From the NCBI GenBank assembly GCA_016291905.1, contig JAEEZS010000026.1:1-40676 (forward strand): a stretch of 40,676 bases of DNA, given 5' to 3'. Below, piece after piece: positions 31,087 through 38,333 of this stretch. Positions within the stretch are counted from its first letter, which is position 1, and every line of letters starts with the position of its first letter. The translations under genes and the position numbers were made by a program. The notes beneath the pieces are model-generated. The model was not told the DNA's origin and searched no databases. It saw only the letters and a list, made by a program, of their open reading frames with translations. The stretch comes from Bacteroidaceae bacterium. Its GTDB lineage: Bacteria > Bacteroidota > Bacteroidia > Bacteroidales > Bacteroidaceae.

Positions 31087-32748
31087 TTAAATGATTGTTT
31101 TTTGCAACGTGTCGTTTTTCCTGCGCCCGCACGCGCGACCCTTTGCCGTCTTCTCGTACTCGCCGTCGGTCGTCTCACGGACGAATCCCTGGCCGATCCA
31201 CTTCACTATCCGCCGTCCCGTGGAACGGGCCTGCACGCCGCAGAGCTTTCCGGTGACATTGGCGTCGTTGCGGTTGAAGACGTCGGGCAGGAGGCGCAGG
31301 TGCTCCAGCGGGTTGCGGCGCAGGGCCGGCTCGTTGGCCTTGACATCCTCGGCCTGTGCGGTGCCCGCCACGAGGCGGTGCATGAAGACGCTCTGGCAGA
31401 CGAGGTAGTCGGCATAGTCGAGCACGGCGCGGAGGTCGTCGTCGGTGGGGTGGACGAGGCCGTCGGCGGGCAGGGAGATGCGTCCCGCGCTGTCGCGGTA
31501 CAGTTCCTCGGTGCGTCGGCAAAGGCTCCAGATCATCAGGATGCGACGGGCATCGACGGCGCGGCGGCGGATGATGGGCACCGCCTCCTCGCCCAGGTCG
31601 TCGAGGGCGACGTAGAACTCCATCAGCGCCCTGAAGTGGCGGGTGAAGCGTGCCTGTTGGTCTGCCGACAGGCAGAGAAAAAGAGCCTCCCCCGTCCCCT
31701 CCTGAAGGAGGGGTGACTTAAGGTCCTTCCCTTTAGGGGAGGGGTGGGGAGAGGCTTCCCTGAGGCTTCGCCACAGCTCCTCCACCCGTTCCACCAGCCT
31801 CTCCATGCGGGTGTTGAAATCGGCCATGGCCTCTGGCGTCGGATCGGGGTCGAAGCGTGGCTCCGAGGCTGTGAAGTGTCCGATGATGCGGCTCGCCAGA
31901 CCATCCTCGTACGACCCGATGAAATCCTTCAACACCCCTGGCGTGGTGCTGAACACCGTGGCCAGTCCCACGCGGCGGATGTAATACCCCTCGTCGGCCG
32001 TGCGCAGCTGCTTCTCGTGCTTGCCGTTGTCGAAAGCCTTCTTCAGCACATCGCCGAACCCTCCACAGCGGTCTTCGAGCGAGTTCTTCAGCGTGGAGAG
32101 CTCGTCGTGGCGCATCAGCGACAGGTGGCCGTCGTTGCCTGCCAGCCAGCGCACCAGTGCCGCCTGCGTGGTGGCATCGGCGAGCAGGAGGCTGCGCGGC
32201 AGCGGCTCGTCTGGCGGCAGGGGAGGGTCGCTGCGCCCGCCGTTCTTCTTCCACTCCTGAAGGGCGGCGGCATGACGCAGCAGGTCGCGGTGGTAGTCGT
32301 CCATGCGCCGGCGGTAGCCGAGGCGCAGCTCGCGGTCGATGGGCTCCACCAGGCGGTCCAGCAGTGCCACGCGGCTCTTGCCCGAACCCGCGCCGCCTAC
32401 AATCATCATCTGCAGGTTCAGCATGTAGAGATTCTCCTGCTGGCGCACGAAGCAGCCGTCCAGCACGGCCCCGATGACGGCATGGGCGGCGGTGAACTGC
32501 TGTGCCACTACGTTCATCCCCTGTGCGCGCCACAGCTCCGCCACGTCGCGCAGCAGCACGGGTGCCCGCTGGATGATGCCGTAGCTCAGCGGCAACGGCA
32601 CCTCGTTGCCCAGTGCATCGGTGTAGGTCTTGAGGCCCATGCCATAGTAAGCTTTCACGTGGGGCTTGCCTCGGCCACCTCTCATGCGCGCGCCCCTGCG
32701 CGGGAGGTCATCCCCCAGCTCCTGTAAAATGTCAGTGTTTTTCTTCAT
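31087..32748 (-). CDS. DUF3987 domain protein (helicase/primase-like ATPase)
   Basis: 553 residues. The DUF3987 core spans about 55-310. It has Walker A in MMIVGGAGSGKSRVALL, SLLLADATTQAALVRWL, a Walker-B-like LSLMRHDELSTLKNSL, and VGLATVFSTTPGVLKDFI followed by GLASRIIGHFTA. Such proteins lie in mobile or prophage-derived loci and resemble RepA/VirE-type replication ATPases. Around 345-365 a GC-rich palindromic repeat is inserted in frame (SPHPSPKGKDLKSPLLQEG). The C-terminal 80 residues are basic (GRRIVKWIGQGFVRE, KTAKGRACGRRK), perhaps DNA binding. It is first of the DUF3987-DUF6371-DUF4248 string, and an iteron-like array lies 115 nt upstream. Confidence 0.85.
   Translation of the reverse strand: MKKNTDILQELGDDLPRRGARMRGGRGKPHVKAYYGMGLKTYTDALGNEVPLPLSYGIIQRAPVLLRDVAELWRAQGMNVVAQQFTAAHAVIGAVLDGCFVRQQENLYMLNLQMMIVGGAGSGKSRVALLDRLVEPIDRELRLGYRRRMDDYHRDLLRHAAALQEWKKNGGRSDPPLPPDEPLPRSLLLADATTQAALVRWLAGNDGHLSLMRHDELSTLKNSLEDRCGGFGDVLKKAFDNGKHEKQLRTADEGYYIRRVGLATVFSTTPGVLKDFIGSYEDGLASRIIGHFTASEPRFDPDPTPEAMADFNTRMERLVERVEELWRSLREASPHPSPKGKDLKSPLLQEGTGEALFLCLSADQQARFTRHFRALMEFYVALDDLGEEAVPIIRRRAVDARRILMIWSLCRRTEELYRDSAGRISLPADGLVHPTDDDLRAVLDYADYLVCQSVFMHRLVAGTAQAEDVKANEPALRRNPLEHLRLLPDVFNRNDANVTGKLCGVQARSTGRRIVKWIGQGFVRETTDGEYEKTAKGRACGRRKNDTLQKTII
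31683..31757. repeat. GC-rich palindromic repeat inside the DUF3987 gene
   Basis: CCCCTCCT-ga-AGGAGGGG and a nearby TTCCCTTTAGGGGAGGGG motif lie in frame within the coding region. The element resembles 28893-28951 between genes. Confidence 0.7.
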
Positions 32749-32793
32749 AGTTCAGCGTCTATCAATGAGTTAAACAATAAATCGGTGTCATGC

Positions 32794-32833
32794 AAGTGCA
32801 CGCTAAGTGCATGCCAGGTGCAGGGTAAGTGCC
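32794..32833. repeat. 11-bp tandem repeat upstream of the DUF3987 start
   Basis: AAGTGCACGCT, AAGTGCATGCC, AGGTGCAGGGT, AAGTGCC on the plus strand, between the DUF3987 start and the 21-bp iteron-like array. It is the counterpart of 30996-31033. Confidence 0.8.
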
Positions 32834-32862
32834 TGCCGGACGACCATTTTAGGCCAATTCGC

Positions 32863-32955
32863 ACTGCGTTTTCCTGCGCGCGCACTGCGTCCGTGCGTGG
32901 ACGCAGTGCGTTCGCGCGCGGATGCACTGCGTTCTGACCAAAAACGGACTGCGTT
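32863..32955. repeat. Five iteron-like repeats at 21-22 bp spacing
   Basis: ACTGCGTT or one-base variants start at 32863, 32884, 32905, 32926 and 32948 (offsets 21, 21, 21, 22). The second and third units also form a perfect inverted repeat ACTGCGTCC-gtgcgt-GGACGCAGT (32884-32907). GCGCGCG blocks stand between units. The array lies between the DUF3987 and the 33086-33406 genes. Confidence 0.8.
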
Positions 32956-33085
32956 TTTCCTTTTCATGTCCTTTGATTTTCTCCGACAAAGATAACAGTT
33001 GTTTTTCTCGACAGGCTTCCACCATGGAAGGACGTCCAGCAAAATACACGCTTTTTTTGCATCCGTAAAATCAAGTGCAAACCCC

Positions 33086-33406
33086 ATGGCAGTCAGTCCC
33101 TTCCCCCGTCTGGAGACGGTTGCTCCCTCGCGTTCGGCGCTGCGCGAGCTGGTACGTCAACTGAAGCAGCGCTATCCCAGTCTTCGTGGCAACAGCATCA
33201 CCCTGGGTTACGGCATCCACCCGCGCGACATGGCGCTGCTCAGCGACGGCTACCGACCGTCCGACGGCGCTGCGTGTCGTTTCATCATGGCCATCGTCGA
33301 TGCCGTTCCCGACCCTCCGTCCGATGGCTCCGACCCTGTGGCCCTCTTCGCCCGTACCCTACGCGAAGCTCCAAAGCGGATTGGTGAAAACCACAAAAAA
33401 ACATGA
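33086..33406 (+). CDS. Hypothetical protein divergent from DUF3987
   Basis: 106 residues from ATG 33086 (MAVSPFPRLETVAPSRSAL). It is basic and GC-rich with a helical first half (RELVRQLKQRYPSLRG) and ..ITLGYGIHPRDMALLSDGY. No family recognised. The frame is open back to 32999, but the upstream residues read through a probable promoter region. It is transcribed away from DUF3987, with the 21-bp array between, so it could be a regulator of that locus; this is only positional. Confidence 0.45.
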   Translation: MAVSPFPRLETVAPSRSALRELVRQLKQRYPSLRGNSITLGYGIHPRDMALLSDGYRPSDGAACRFIMAIVDAVPDPPSDGSDPVALFARTLREAPKRIGENHKKT

Positions 33407-33520
33407 CCTATTACGAAATTTGGGTTGAAATCTTTTGGCAAATTCAAGAGAACGCAGTTTTTTTGCACTCGAAAGTTCGGAAAAGTGTGATTTCAATACA
33501 CAAAACCGAACTATTCATCC

Positions 33521-33549
33521 GTTTTTGGGGAATGGTCATCCTCAAAAAC
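33521..33549. promoter_or_regulatory. Inverted repeat upstream of regulator B
   Basis: GTTTTTGGGGA (33521-33531) and TCCTCAAAAAC (33539-33549) pair with one mismatch around 7 nt. The outer GTTTTT...AAAAAC resembles the two elements upstream of regulator A. Confidence 0.4.
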
Positions 33550-33563
33550 AATTTTGCCTTTTT

Positions 33564-33596
33564 TCTTGCATTTTTGCCTGCTGTGTTGTATCTTCG
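33564..33596 (+). promoter_or_regulatory. Promoter of TPR-HTH regulator B
   Basis: CTTGCATTTTT at 33564-33574 and TATCTTCG at 33589-33596, the same blocks and spacing as the regulator A promoter. The -7 box has TTCG instead of TTTG. Confidence 0.6.
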
Positions 33597-33615
33597 CAGC
33601 AGAAATTTTTTTGAT

Positions 33616-35286
33616 ATGAAACGCCTGCGTCGATATCTCCCCCTTCTTGCCCTGCTGCTGTTTTTGGGCAGTGTCATGTCATGTCGCGATGCAGGCGTCC
33701 GCGACGCCCTTGTCCGTGCCGAGGCCCTCATGGAGACCGACCCCCACGCCACCCGAGCCATGCTGGACAGCCTTAATCTTCAATCTTCAATTTTCAATCT
33801 TCAATCTAAAGACGCCGCCCTCTACGCCCTCCTCCGCACGCAGGCCGACTACAAATGTGACCTCCCCCTCACGTCCGACTCCCTCGCCCGTATCGCTACA
33901 GACTACTACGGCACGCCGCGCCGCAAGAACTATCATGCTGCGATGGCGTGGTACACATTGGGTTGTGCTTATGGAGATATGAAGGATGACGTCAATGCTA
34001 CCGATGCCTTCCTGAAAGCCAAAAGCCTTTTCCCTGACACCCTCATCCGCTACTATGCCCTCACGGAACAGAAACTTGGCACACACCACCTGAATCGTCA
34101 CATGATACGCGAGGCGGCACACGAGTTCCAGTCCGCCAAGCAAAACCTTATCCGTTTAGAAGATAGTACGGCAGTTGCTTTCCTTGACCTCAGCTTGGCA
34201 CGTTGCTGTTTGTACAGGGAGGATTATGCCTCAGCAAAAGAATGTCTCGAACGTGTTCTCCAAAATCCCCATGCCAGCCAATATGTATTTACCGTTGCCC
34301 ATTTCGAAATGGCAAAGGTGGAAATCTACTATAATCACGACTATCCCAAGGCACACGAATACCTTGACTACGACATTCGGCACACTCTAAACAAGAATGA
34401 ACTTGTGGGTAATTATTGCTTAAAAGCTATAGTCTTTCAAGAACAAGAGAAGCTTGATTCTGCCTGGCATTACTACCAACGTTCTTTGGAATGCCAATCA
34501 AGTCCAGCCACTTTTTCGAATGTTTATCGCCAGATGGCTATCTTTGCACCTCGGCTCGGCAAGGTTGACTCCATCGCCTATTACGTCCGTGGCTATCACA
34601 CTTACATTGATTCGCTCTACATCATTAGTAACCAGCAGGCCATCCGTCAGGTGGAGAATGACCATCGTGTAGAATTGGAAAAGCGGCGGATAGAGGAGCA
34701 GCATCGCCGCTTACTGGTCGGTGGAATAGCTGTCTTTGTCGTACTATGCCTAAGCCTGCTCACGCTCTATCTCCTTCATCGCAACCGTAACAACCAGAAG
34801 ACCATTGCCCTTCAGCAGGCCATCCGCGACAGCAATGCCGTGTTGATAAATCTTTCCGCTCCGGCCGAGGATGGCAAGGAAACAACAGCCATCAAAGGCG
34901 AAGCTCTCGTCAATCCTGAAACCTACATCAGCCTCTTCCGTCTCGGCCGGCAGACGCTCGACCCTAAAGTGCTGACGCGGCTGAAGAGGCTGGACATCAT
35001 TACAAACGGTGCCGAGGCGGATGACATCCGAAGAGACTACGAGCAAGCGCTCGACCATGCATTCGTTGAGCTAATGATGATACTCCAGCTTGCTGGTCCC
35101 TCGCTCAACAAGCAGGATATGGTTTATCTCATCAGTCGCATGTTGGGGATGGATGACAAACGCATACAAGTCATTCAGGATACCTACGAATCTACCTTCC
35201 GTATGCGCAGAAAACGGCTCTACGACAAACTCCCTCACAATTTGGTGGAAGAACTGCTTTCTTTTGGAAATGCGCTAACGGACTGA
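33616..35286 (+). CDS. Membrane-anchored TPR regulator with C-terminal HTH (locus B)
   Basis: 556 residues. Signal and lipobox (SVMSC, Cys about 23), TPR-like helices, one transmembrane segment (LLVGGIAVFVVLCLSLLTLYLL), and a cytoplasmic tail ending in a helix-rich region (LNKQDMVYLISRMLGMDDKR.. TFRMRRKRLYDKL) matching the HTH of regulator A. The N-terminal 90 residues are very similar to regulator A (DALVRAEALMETDPHA, DAALYALLRTQADYKC), including the heptamer-encoded NLQSSIF NLQS insertion. Downstream come DUF3244, two C10 peptidases and lipoproteins, its likely targets. In-frame upstream ATGs lie before the promoter and are rejected. Confidence 0.8.
   Translation: MKRLRRYLPLLALLLFLGSVMSCRDAGVRDALVRAEALMETDPHATRAMLDSLNLQSSIFNLQSKDAALYALLRTQADYKCDLPLTSDSLARIATDYYGTPRRKNYHAAMAWYTLGCAYGDMKDDVNATDAFLKAKSLFPDTLIRYYALTEQKLGTHHLNRHMIREAAHEFQSAKQNLIRLEDSTAVAFLDLSLARCCLYREDYASAKECLERVLQNPHASQYVFTVAHFEMAKVEIYYNHDYPKAHEYLDYDIRHTLNKNELVGNYCLKAIVFQEQEKLDSAWHYYQRSLECQSSPATFSNVYRQMAIFAPRLGKVDSIAYYVRGYHTYIDSLYIISNQQAIRQVENDHRVELEKRRIEEQHRRLLVGGIAVFVVLCLSLLTLYLLHRNRNNQKTIALQQAIRDSNAVLINLSAPAEDGKETTAIKGEALVNPETYISLFRLGRQTLDPKVLTRLKRLDIITNGAEADDIRRDYEQALDHAFVELMMILQLAGPSLNKQDMVYLISRMLGMDDKRIQVIQDTYESTFRMRRKRLYDKLPHNLVEELLSFGNALTD
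33772..33806. repeat. Heptanucleotide array inside regulator B coding region (5 units)
   Basis: CTTAATC, TTCAATC, TTCAATT, TTCAATC, TTCAATC. Same unit number, frame and codon position as in regulator A. Confidence 0.9.
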
Positions 35287-35303
35287 ATCCCATTGCGTTC
35301 AGT

Positions 35304-35358
35304 AAATCGTCACAATCTGAGTGACGATTTTTTGAGGGCGTCGCATAAATGTGACGCC
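35304..35358 (+). terminator. Terminator of regulator B plus a second hairpin
   Basis: AAATCGTCAC pairs with GTGACGATTT around AATCTGA, followed by TTT (35304-35333). A second stem GGCGTC/GACGCC lies at 35337-35358, just before the next promoter. Confidence 0.75.
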
Positions 35359-35363
35359 ATTTC

Positions 35364-35396
35364 TTTGTGTTTTCCGTTTTTTTTCGTATATCTTTG
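35364..35396 (+). promoter_or_regulatory. Promoter of the DUF3244/C10 string (locus B)
   Basis: TTTG 35364-35367, 21-nt spacer, TATCTTTG 35389-35396. Leader of about 25 nt to ATG 35425. Confidence 0.7.
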
Positions 35397-35424
35397 CAAC
35401 GTTGAACTATAAATTTATTGCGTT

Positions 35425-35784
35425 ATGAGAAAAAGTATTCTAACTTTGTTTGTATTAAGCCTTGTTTGCATGTATGGTTTTGGACAGGAAATAGTTTTGG
35501 ATCCTTTGCCAGATCATGGTGGGAATGGACAAGGCCAGCCGAAAAGCCCAACCGAGCAAGTCTTGGCAATGTTAGAGGGGAATCTCCTATATCTTTCCTT
35601 TGCCCCTTCGGCCTCTTCGGAGGTAATCATTACCGATAGCCAGACCGACACCGTCGTCTATTCAAATACTTTCGGTGTGGCTGCGGGACAGGTCATCCCT
35701 CTCACGACGTTCCCTGCGGGCGAGTACGAACTTTCCATCTTTGCCTTTGGCCAATGGTGGGAAGGAGAATTTGAAATTGAGTAA
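35425..35784 (+). CDS. DUF3244-type small exported protein (locus B)
   Basis: 119 residues with a signal peptide ending about YGFGQ. The mature protein has LLYLSFAPSASSEVIITDSQ, DTVVYSNTF and the terminal GEYELSIFAFGQWWEGEFEIE, the same pattern as the locus A protein. Function unknown. It is 21 nt before the C10 peptidase gene and has its own good promoter after the regulator terminator. Confidence 0.77.
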   Translation: MRKSILTLFVLSLVCMYGFGQEIVLDPLPDHGGNGQGQPKSPTEQVLAMLEGNLLYLSFAPSASSEVIITDSQTDTVVYSNTFGVAAGQVIPLTTFPAGEYELSIFAFGQWWEGEFEIE

Positions 35785-35805
35785 AAAAACAAATAATGTA
35801 TTATT

Positions 35806-37281
35806 ATGAGAAAGAGTGTCGTTTTCGCAGCAACTTTGCTGCTTTTTGTGATGGTTTCTTGCAATCAAGATTATTTGAACCCTACAGAGGCACCTACAAT
35901 ATGGAACGTAGATACCCGTGCCGACAAAAATCCGCTGGATGAGATTGACTTTTCGGCGTTAGATACGGCGTATTTCGTCAGCAACAAGGATATAGAAGCT
36001 TATATCCATTTCAAACAACTGCTTGCAGAAGGACAAGGGAAGGATTTCGAGGTGCTTGAAATTGTTCCGATGGGTCTTAACGACGAAGCCACGCTTGCCT
36101 ACCTACTGAACTACAATGAGGGCTGGGAAATAATTGCCGCCGATAAACGTGCGCCAATGGTGTTAGCTTCTGGCGAGGAGGGAAGTTTCTCTGAATATGA
36201 TGCGCAAGAAAACGTAATGGCATGGATAGAGTGCTTGGAATCAGATGTGCTTGGTTTACGTGTCTGCAAAGAACGACCTGAATGGGCGGACGAAGAGGCG
36301 TGGGAAAACATGCTTTCCTCTGTTGACTTCTGGCTGGCTATAAATGCAGACGAGGAATACATCGCACGCGCTTTAGAAGGGACAAGAAATCCCAAACCCG
36401 TCACGGGGTATTGGGAACTTGTTGGAAGCTATGTAATTAATTCTGTTATCAGTTCTACACCAGATCGCCTGATTTCAGATACTGCTTATTATAAATTATT
36501 TCATCAAGGTAGTCCATATAATCAATACTGTCCAGCAGAGAGTGCTGGGTCGGGTAATCATGCTAAAGCTGGTTGCTTGGCTGTTGCCGGTGGAACAATG
36601 ATGTGTTATTTGCATGATAAACTTGGAGTTCCTGTTGAAGGGGTTGAATTTGCAAGATATTTTGGAACTATTTCGAATTATCAGCCTTACTATGCTTATG
36701 TTACAGACGATTATGACGTCTGGAATCGCTTAAAAACCGATGACTCCGACAAGACTTACGCTGCAAGTTTGTTGACGTTTATCGGAGATCAGGTAAGTAT
36801 GACATACGGAATGACAGGTTCTGGGGCTTATACCTCAAGTTTGGTGAATAATGTGTTTAACTATTTTGGCATTTCTTGTTCGTTTGGCACTTTCTCTTCC
36901 TCAACTGTAAACAGTAATCTTCAGAATGAATTACCTGCAATTGTAGATGCATATGGGACTCGCACTCCAAACGGAGACGGAAGCTATACGTATTCAAATT
37001 CCCATGTCTTTATCATCGACGGCTATCGCACGACCCAGTACACCTATCAAAATGTTTATCGATGGGTATATGTGGTTGGCGGTCCATATCCAATAATAGA
37101 TGACAGAATAGAGATTGTCGTTGGGTCACCTGTGGCATCAGATTATTTGATGAGATGGGGGTGGGATGATAAAAATCCCGATGGTTCTTATTATGCTATA
37201 AACGGAGATTGGAACAGCAAGGTTAATAGGAATTATATATATGAAAGAAACATGATAACTGGATTTGCCGTTGCAAATTAA
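35806..37281 (+). CDS. C10 cysteine peptidase lipoprotein (interpain/SpeB-like), locus B copy 1
   Basis: 491 residues. Lipobox MVSC (Cys19) and an inhibitory propeptide (DIEAYIHFKQLL, VPMGLNDEATLAYLL, GWEIIAADKRAP) almost superposable on the locus A enzyme. Catalytic domain: Gln234 in FHQGSPYN, nucleophile KAGCLAVAGG (Cys257), SHVFIIDGY (His400). The motif usually written NWGWG is MRWGWDD (Arg450, Trp451, Trp453), so the residue before the first Trp is changed. The nucleophile and His are kept, so it is probably active but may have altered orientation of the His. A lipoprotein gene follows after 84 nt. Confidence 0.88.
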   Translation: MRKSVVFAATLLLFVMVSCNQDYLNPTEAPTIWNVDTRADKNPLDEIDFSALDTAYFVSNKDIEAYIHFKQLLAEGQGKDFEVLEIVPMGLNDEATLAYLLNYNEGWEIIAADKRAPMVLASGEEGSFSEYDAQENVMAWIECLESDVLGLRVCKERPEWADEEAWENMLSSVDFWLAINADEEYIARALEGTRNPKPVTGYWELVGSYVINSVISSTPDRLISDTAYYKLFHQGSPYNQYCPAESAGSGNHAKAGCLAVAGGTMMCYLHDKLGVPVEGVEFARYFGTISNYQPYYAYVTDDYDVWNRLKTDDSDKTYAASLLTFIGDQVSMTYGMTGSGAYTSSLVNNVFNYFGISCSFGTFSSSTVNSNLQNELPAIVDAYGTRTPNGDGSYTYSNSHVFIIDGYRTTQYTYQNVYRWVYVVGGPYPIIDDRIEIVVGSPVASDYLMRWGWDDKNPDGSYYAINGDWNSKVNRNYIYERNMITGFAVAN

Positions 37282-37365
37282 AAAAGTACATTTTTCCATG
37301 CAGTATTTTCACTAACCCTGCGTTTATAGAATAGAACAGGATTATTAGCCAATTTTTATCCAGCG

Positions 37366-38217
37366 ATGAATAGAAGAACATATCTATTGTTTTTTGCAGC
37401 CGCAGTCAGCCTGTGTGGCACAGGCTGTCAGGAGAAAGAATACGAGGACATCGATAATAAAGAGCCAGCAGAAGAAATGCCTTATTTTGCCGGTGGTAAT
37501 ATCTTCGGTGCTGACATATTAATGAACGAATTGAATGTCAGCATTCAGAATATTACGCCGTATGCCTCTTCCAAAGACATTCCCAATAAGATTCAAAAGA
37601 AGAACTTTCGTGGCCTGCGATTCTATTCTAAAGCAAACGGCCGTTTTGCCATCTATCCGGAAAACCATGACCCGAACTACACTTTTTGGCGAGAGCTGGG
37701 AAGTGAGATAGATGCGTTTCTTGAAGAGAATCCGCAAATAGAGAATCCCGACATAGATTGTTTCTTCTACGCGGGCGTAAGGGAAGGGGCGCGCATTTAT
37801 GCGGACAAGATGCTTTTCGGGCGCGAACCGGGGAGCGACCTTGGAGATCTGATGGTAATGCAGCCTCTTGGGGAAGGCCTCAGAATCGCCGCTACATATC
37901 CTGACTTCCACGTTGTCACGTACTATAGGGCGGAGGTGAACCCCGTCACGTTTTCAGAGTTCTACAGCGAGGGTCGAGCCTTGGTTGCAAAACTCAGGTG
38001 GGGCGATGCGCTCTATGTCTCTTTTATCAATTTGCCACCTGAGAATTATGACGAGGTAACGTTCACCATAGAAATTCCGATAGTGTGCGAGTATTTGCAG
38101 CAAATTATCAATGGCGAGGACTATCCTGAAAGTTACTACGAACAGGGACTTGTAGAGCGGAACGAGAACCGCGTGCTACGTGGTTCGGTGAAGGTAAGGT
38201 TTGACAATCCCTTGTAG
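37366..38217 (+). CDS. Lipoprotein of unknown family downstream of C10 peptidase B1
   Basis: 283 residues. The lipobox is atypical but clear (LCGTGC, Cys about 21), followed by an acidic linker (QEKEYEDIDNKEPAEEM). The rest is globular with FFYAGVREGARIYADKMLFG and a C-terminal beta-rich part. No family recognised. The start motif MNRRTYLLFFAAAV is a normal signal peptide. It stands immediately behind the peptidase, as do 22746-23474 and 39676-40362, so an inhibitor or chaperone role can be proposed from position. Confidence 0.7.
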   Translation: MNRRTYLLFFAAAVSLCGTGCQEKEYEDIDNKEPAEEMPYFAGGNIFGADILMNELNVSIQNITPYASSKDIPNKIQKKNFRGLRFYSKANGRFAIYPENHDPNYTFWRELGSEIDAFLEENPQIENPDIDCFFYAGVREGARIYADKMLFGREPGSDLGDLMVMQPLGEGLRIAATYPDFHVVTYYRAEVNPVTFSEFYSEGRALVAKLRWGDALYVSFINLPPENYDEVTFTIEIPIVCEYLQQIINGEDYPESYYEQGLVERNENRVLRGSVKVRFDNPL

Positions 38218-38220
38218 TAA

Positions 38221-38331
38221 AATATCGCAGGCGACTACGAGCTATCCATCTTTGCCTTCGGTGAATGGTGGGAAGCAGTATTTGAAATTGAGAGTATTAA
38301 TGAAATGATTAAAACAAGAAAAATAGTTTGA
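38221..38331 (+). pseudogene. C-terminal relic of a third DUF3244 gene
   Basis: The open stretch reads AGDYELSIFAFGEWWEAVFEIE, a close match to the end of the DUF3244 protein at 35425-35784, and stops at TGA 38329-38331, 2 nt before the next peptidase start. No start or N-terminal part is present. It shows that a DUF3244-C10 unit was duplicated in tandem and the DUF3244 gene mostly lost. Confidence 0.85.
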
Positions 38332-38333
38332 TA

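Noticed and set aside
31744..32727. 327-codon plus-strand ORF opposite DUF3987
   Set aside because: Antisense of the conserved ATPase gene; no independent support.
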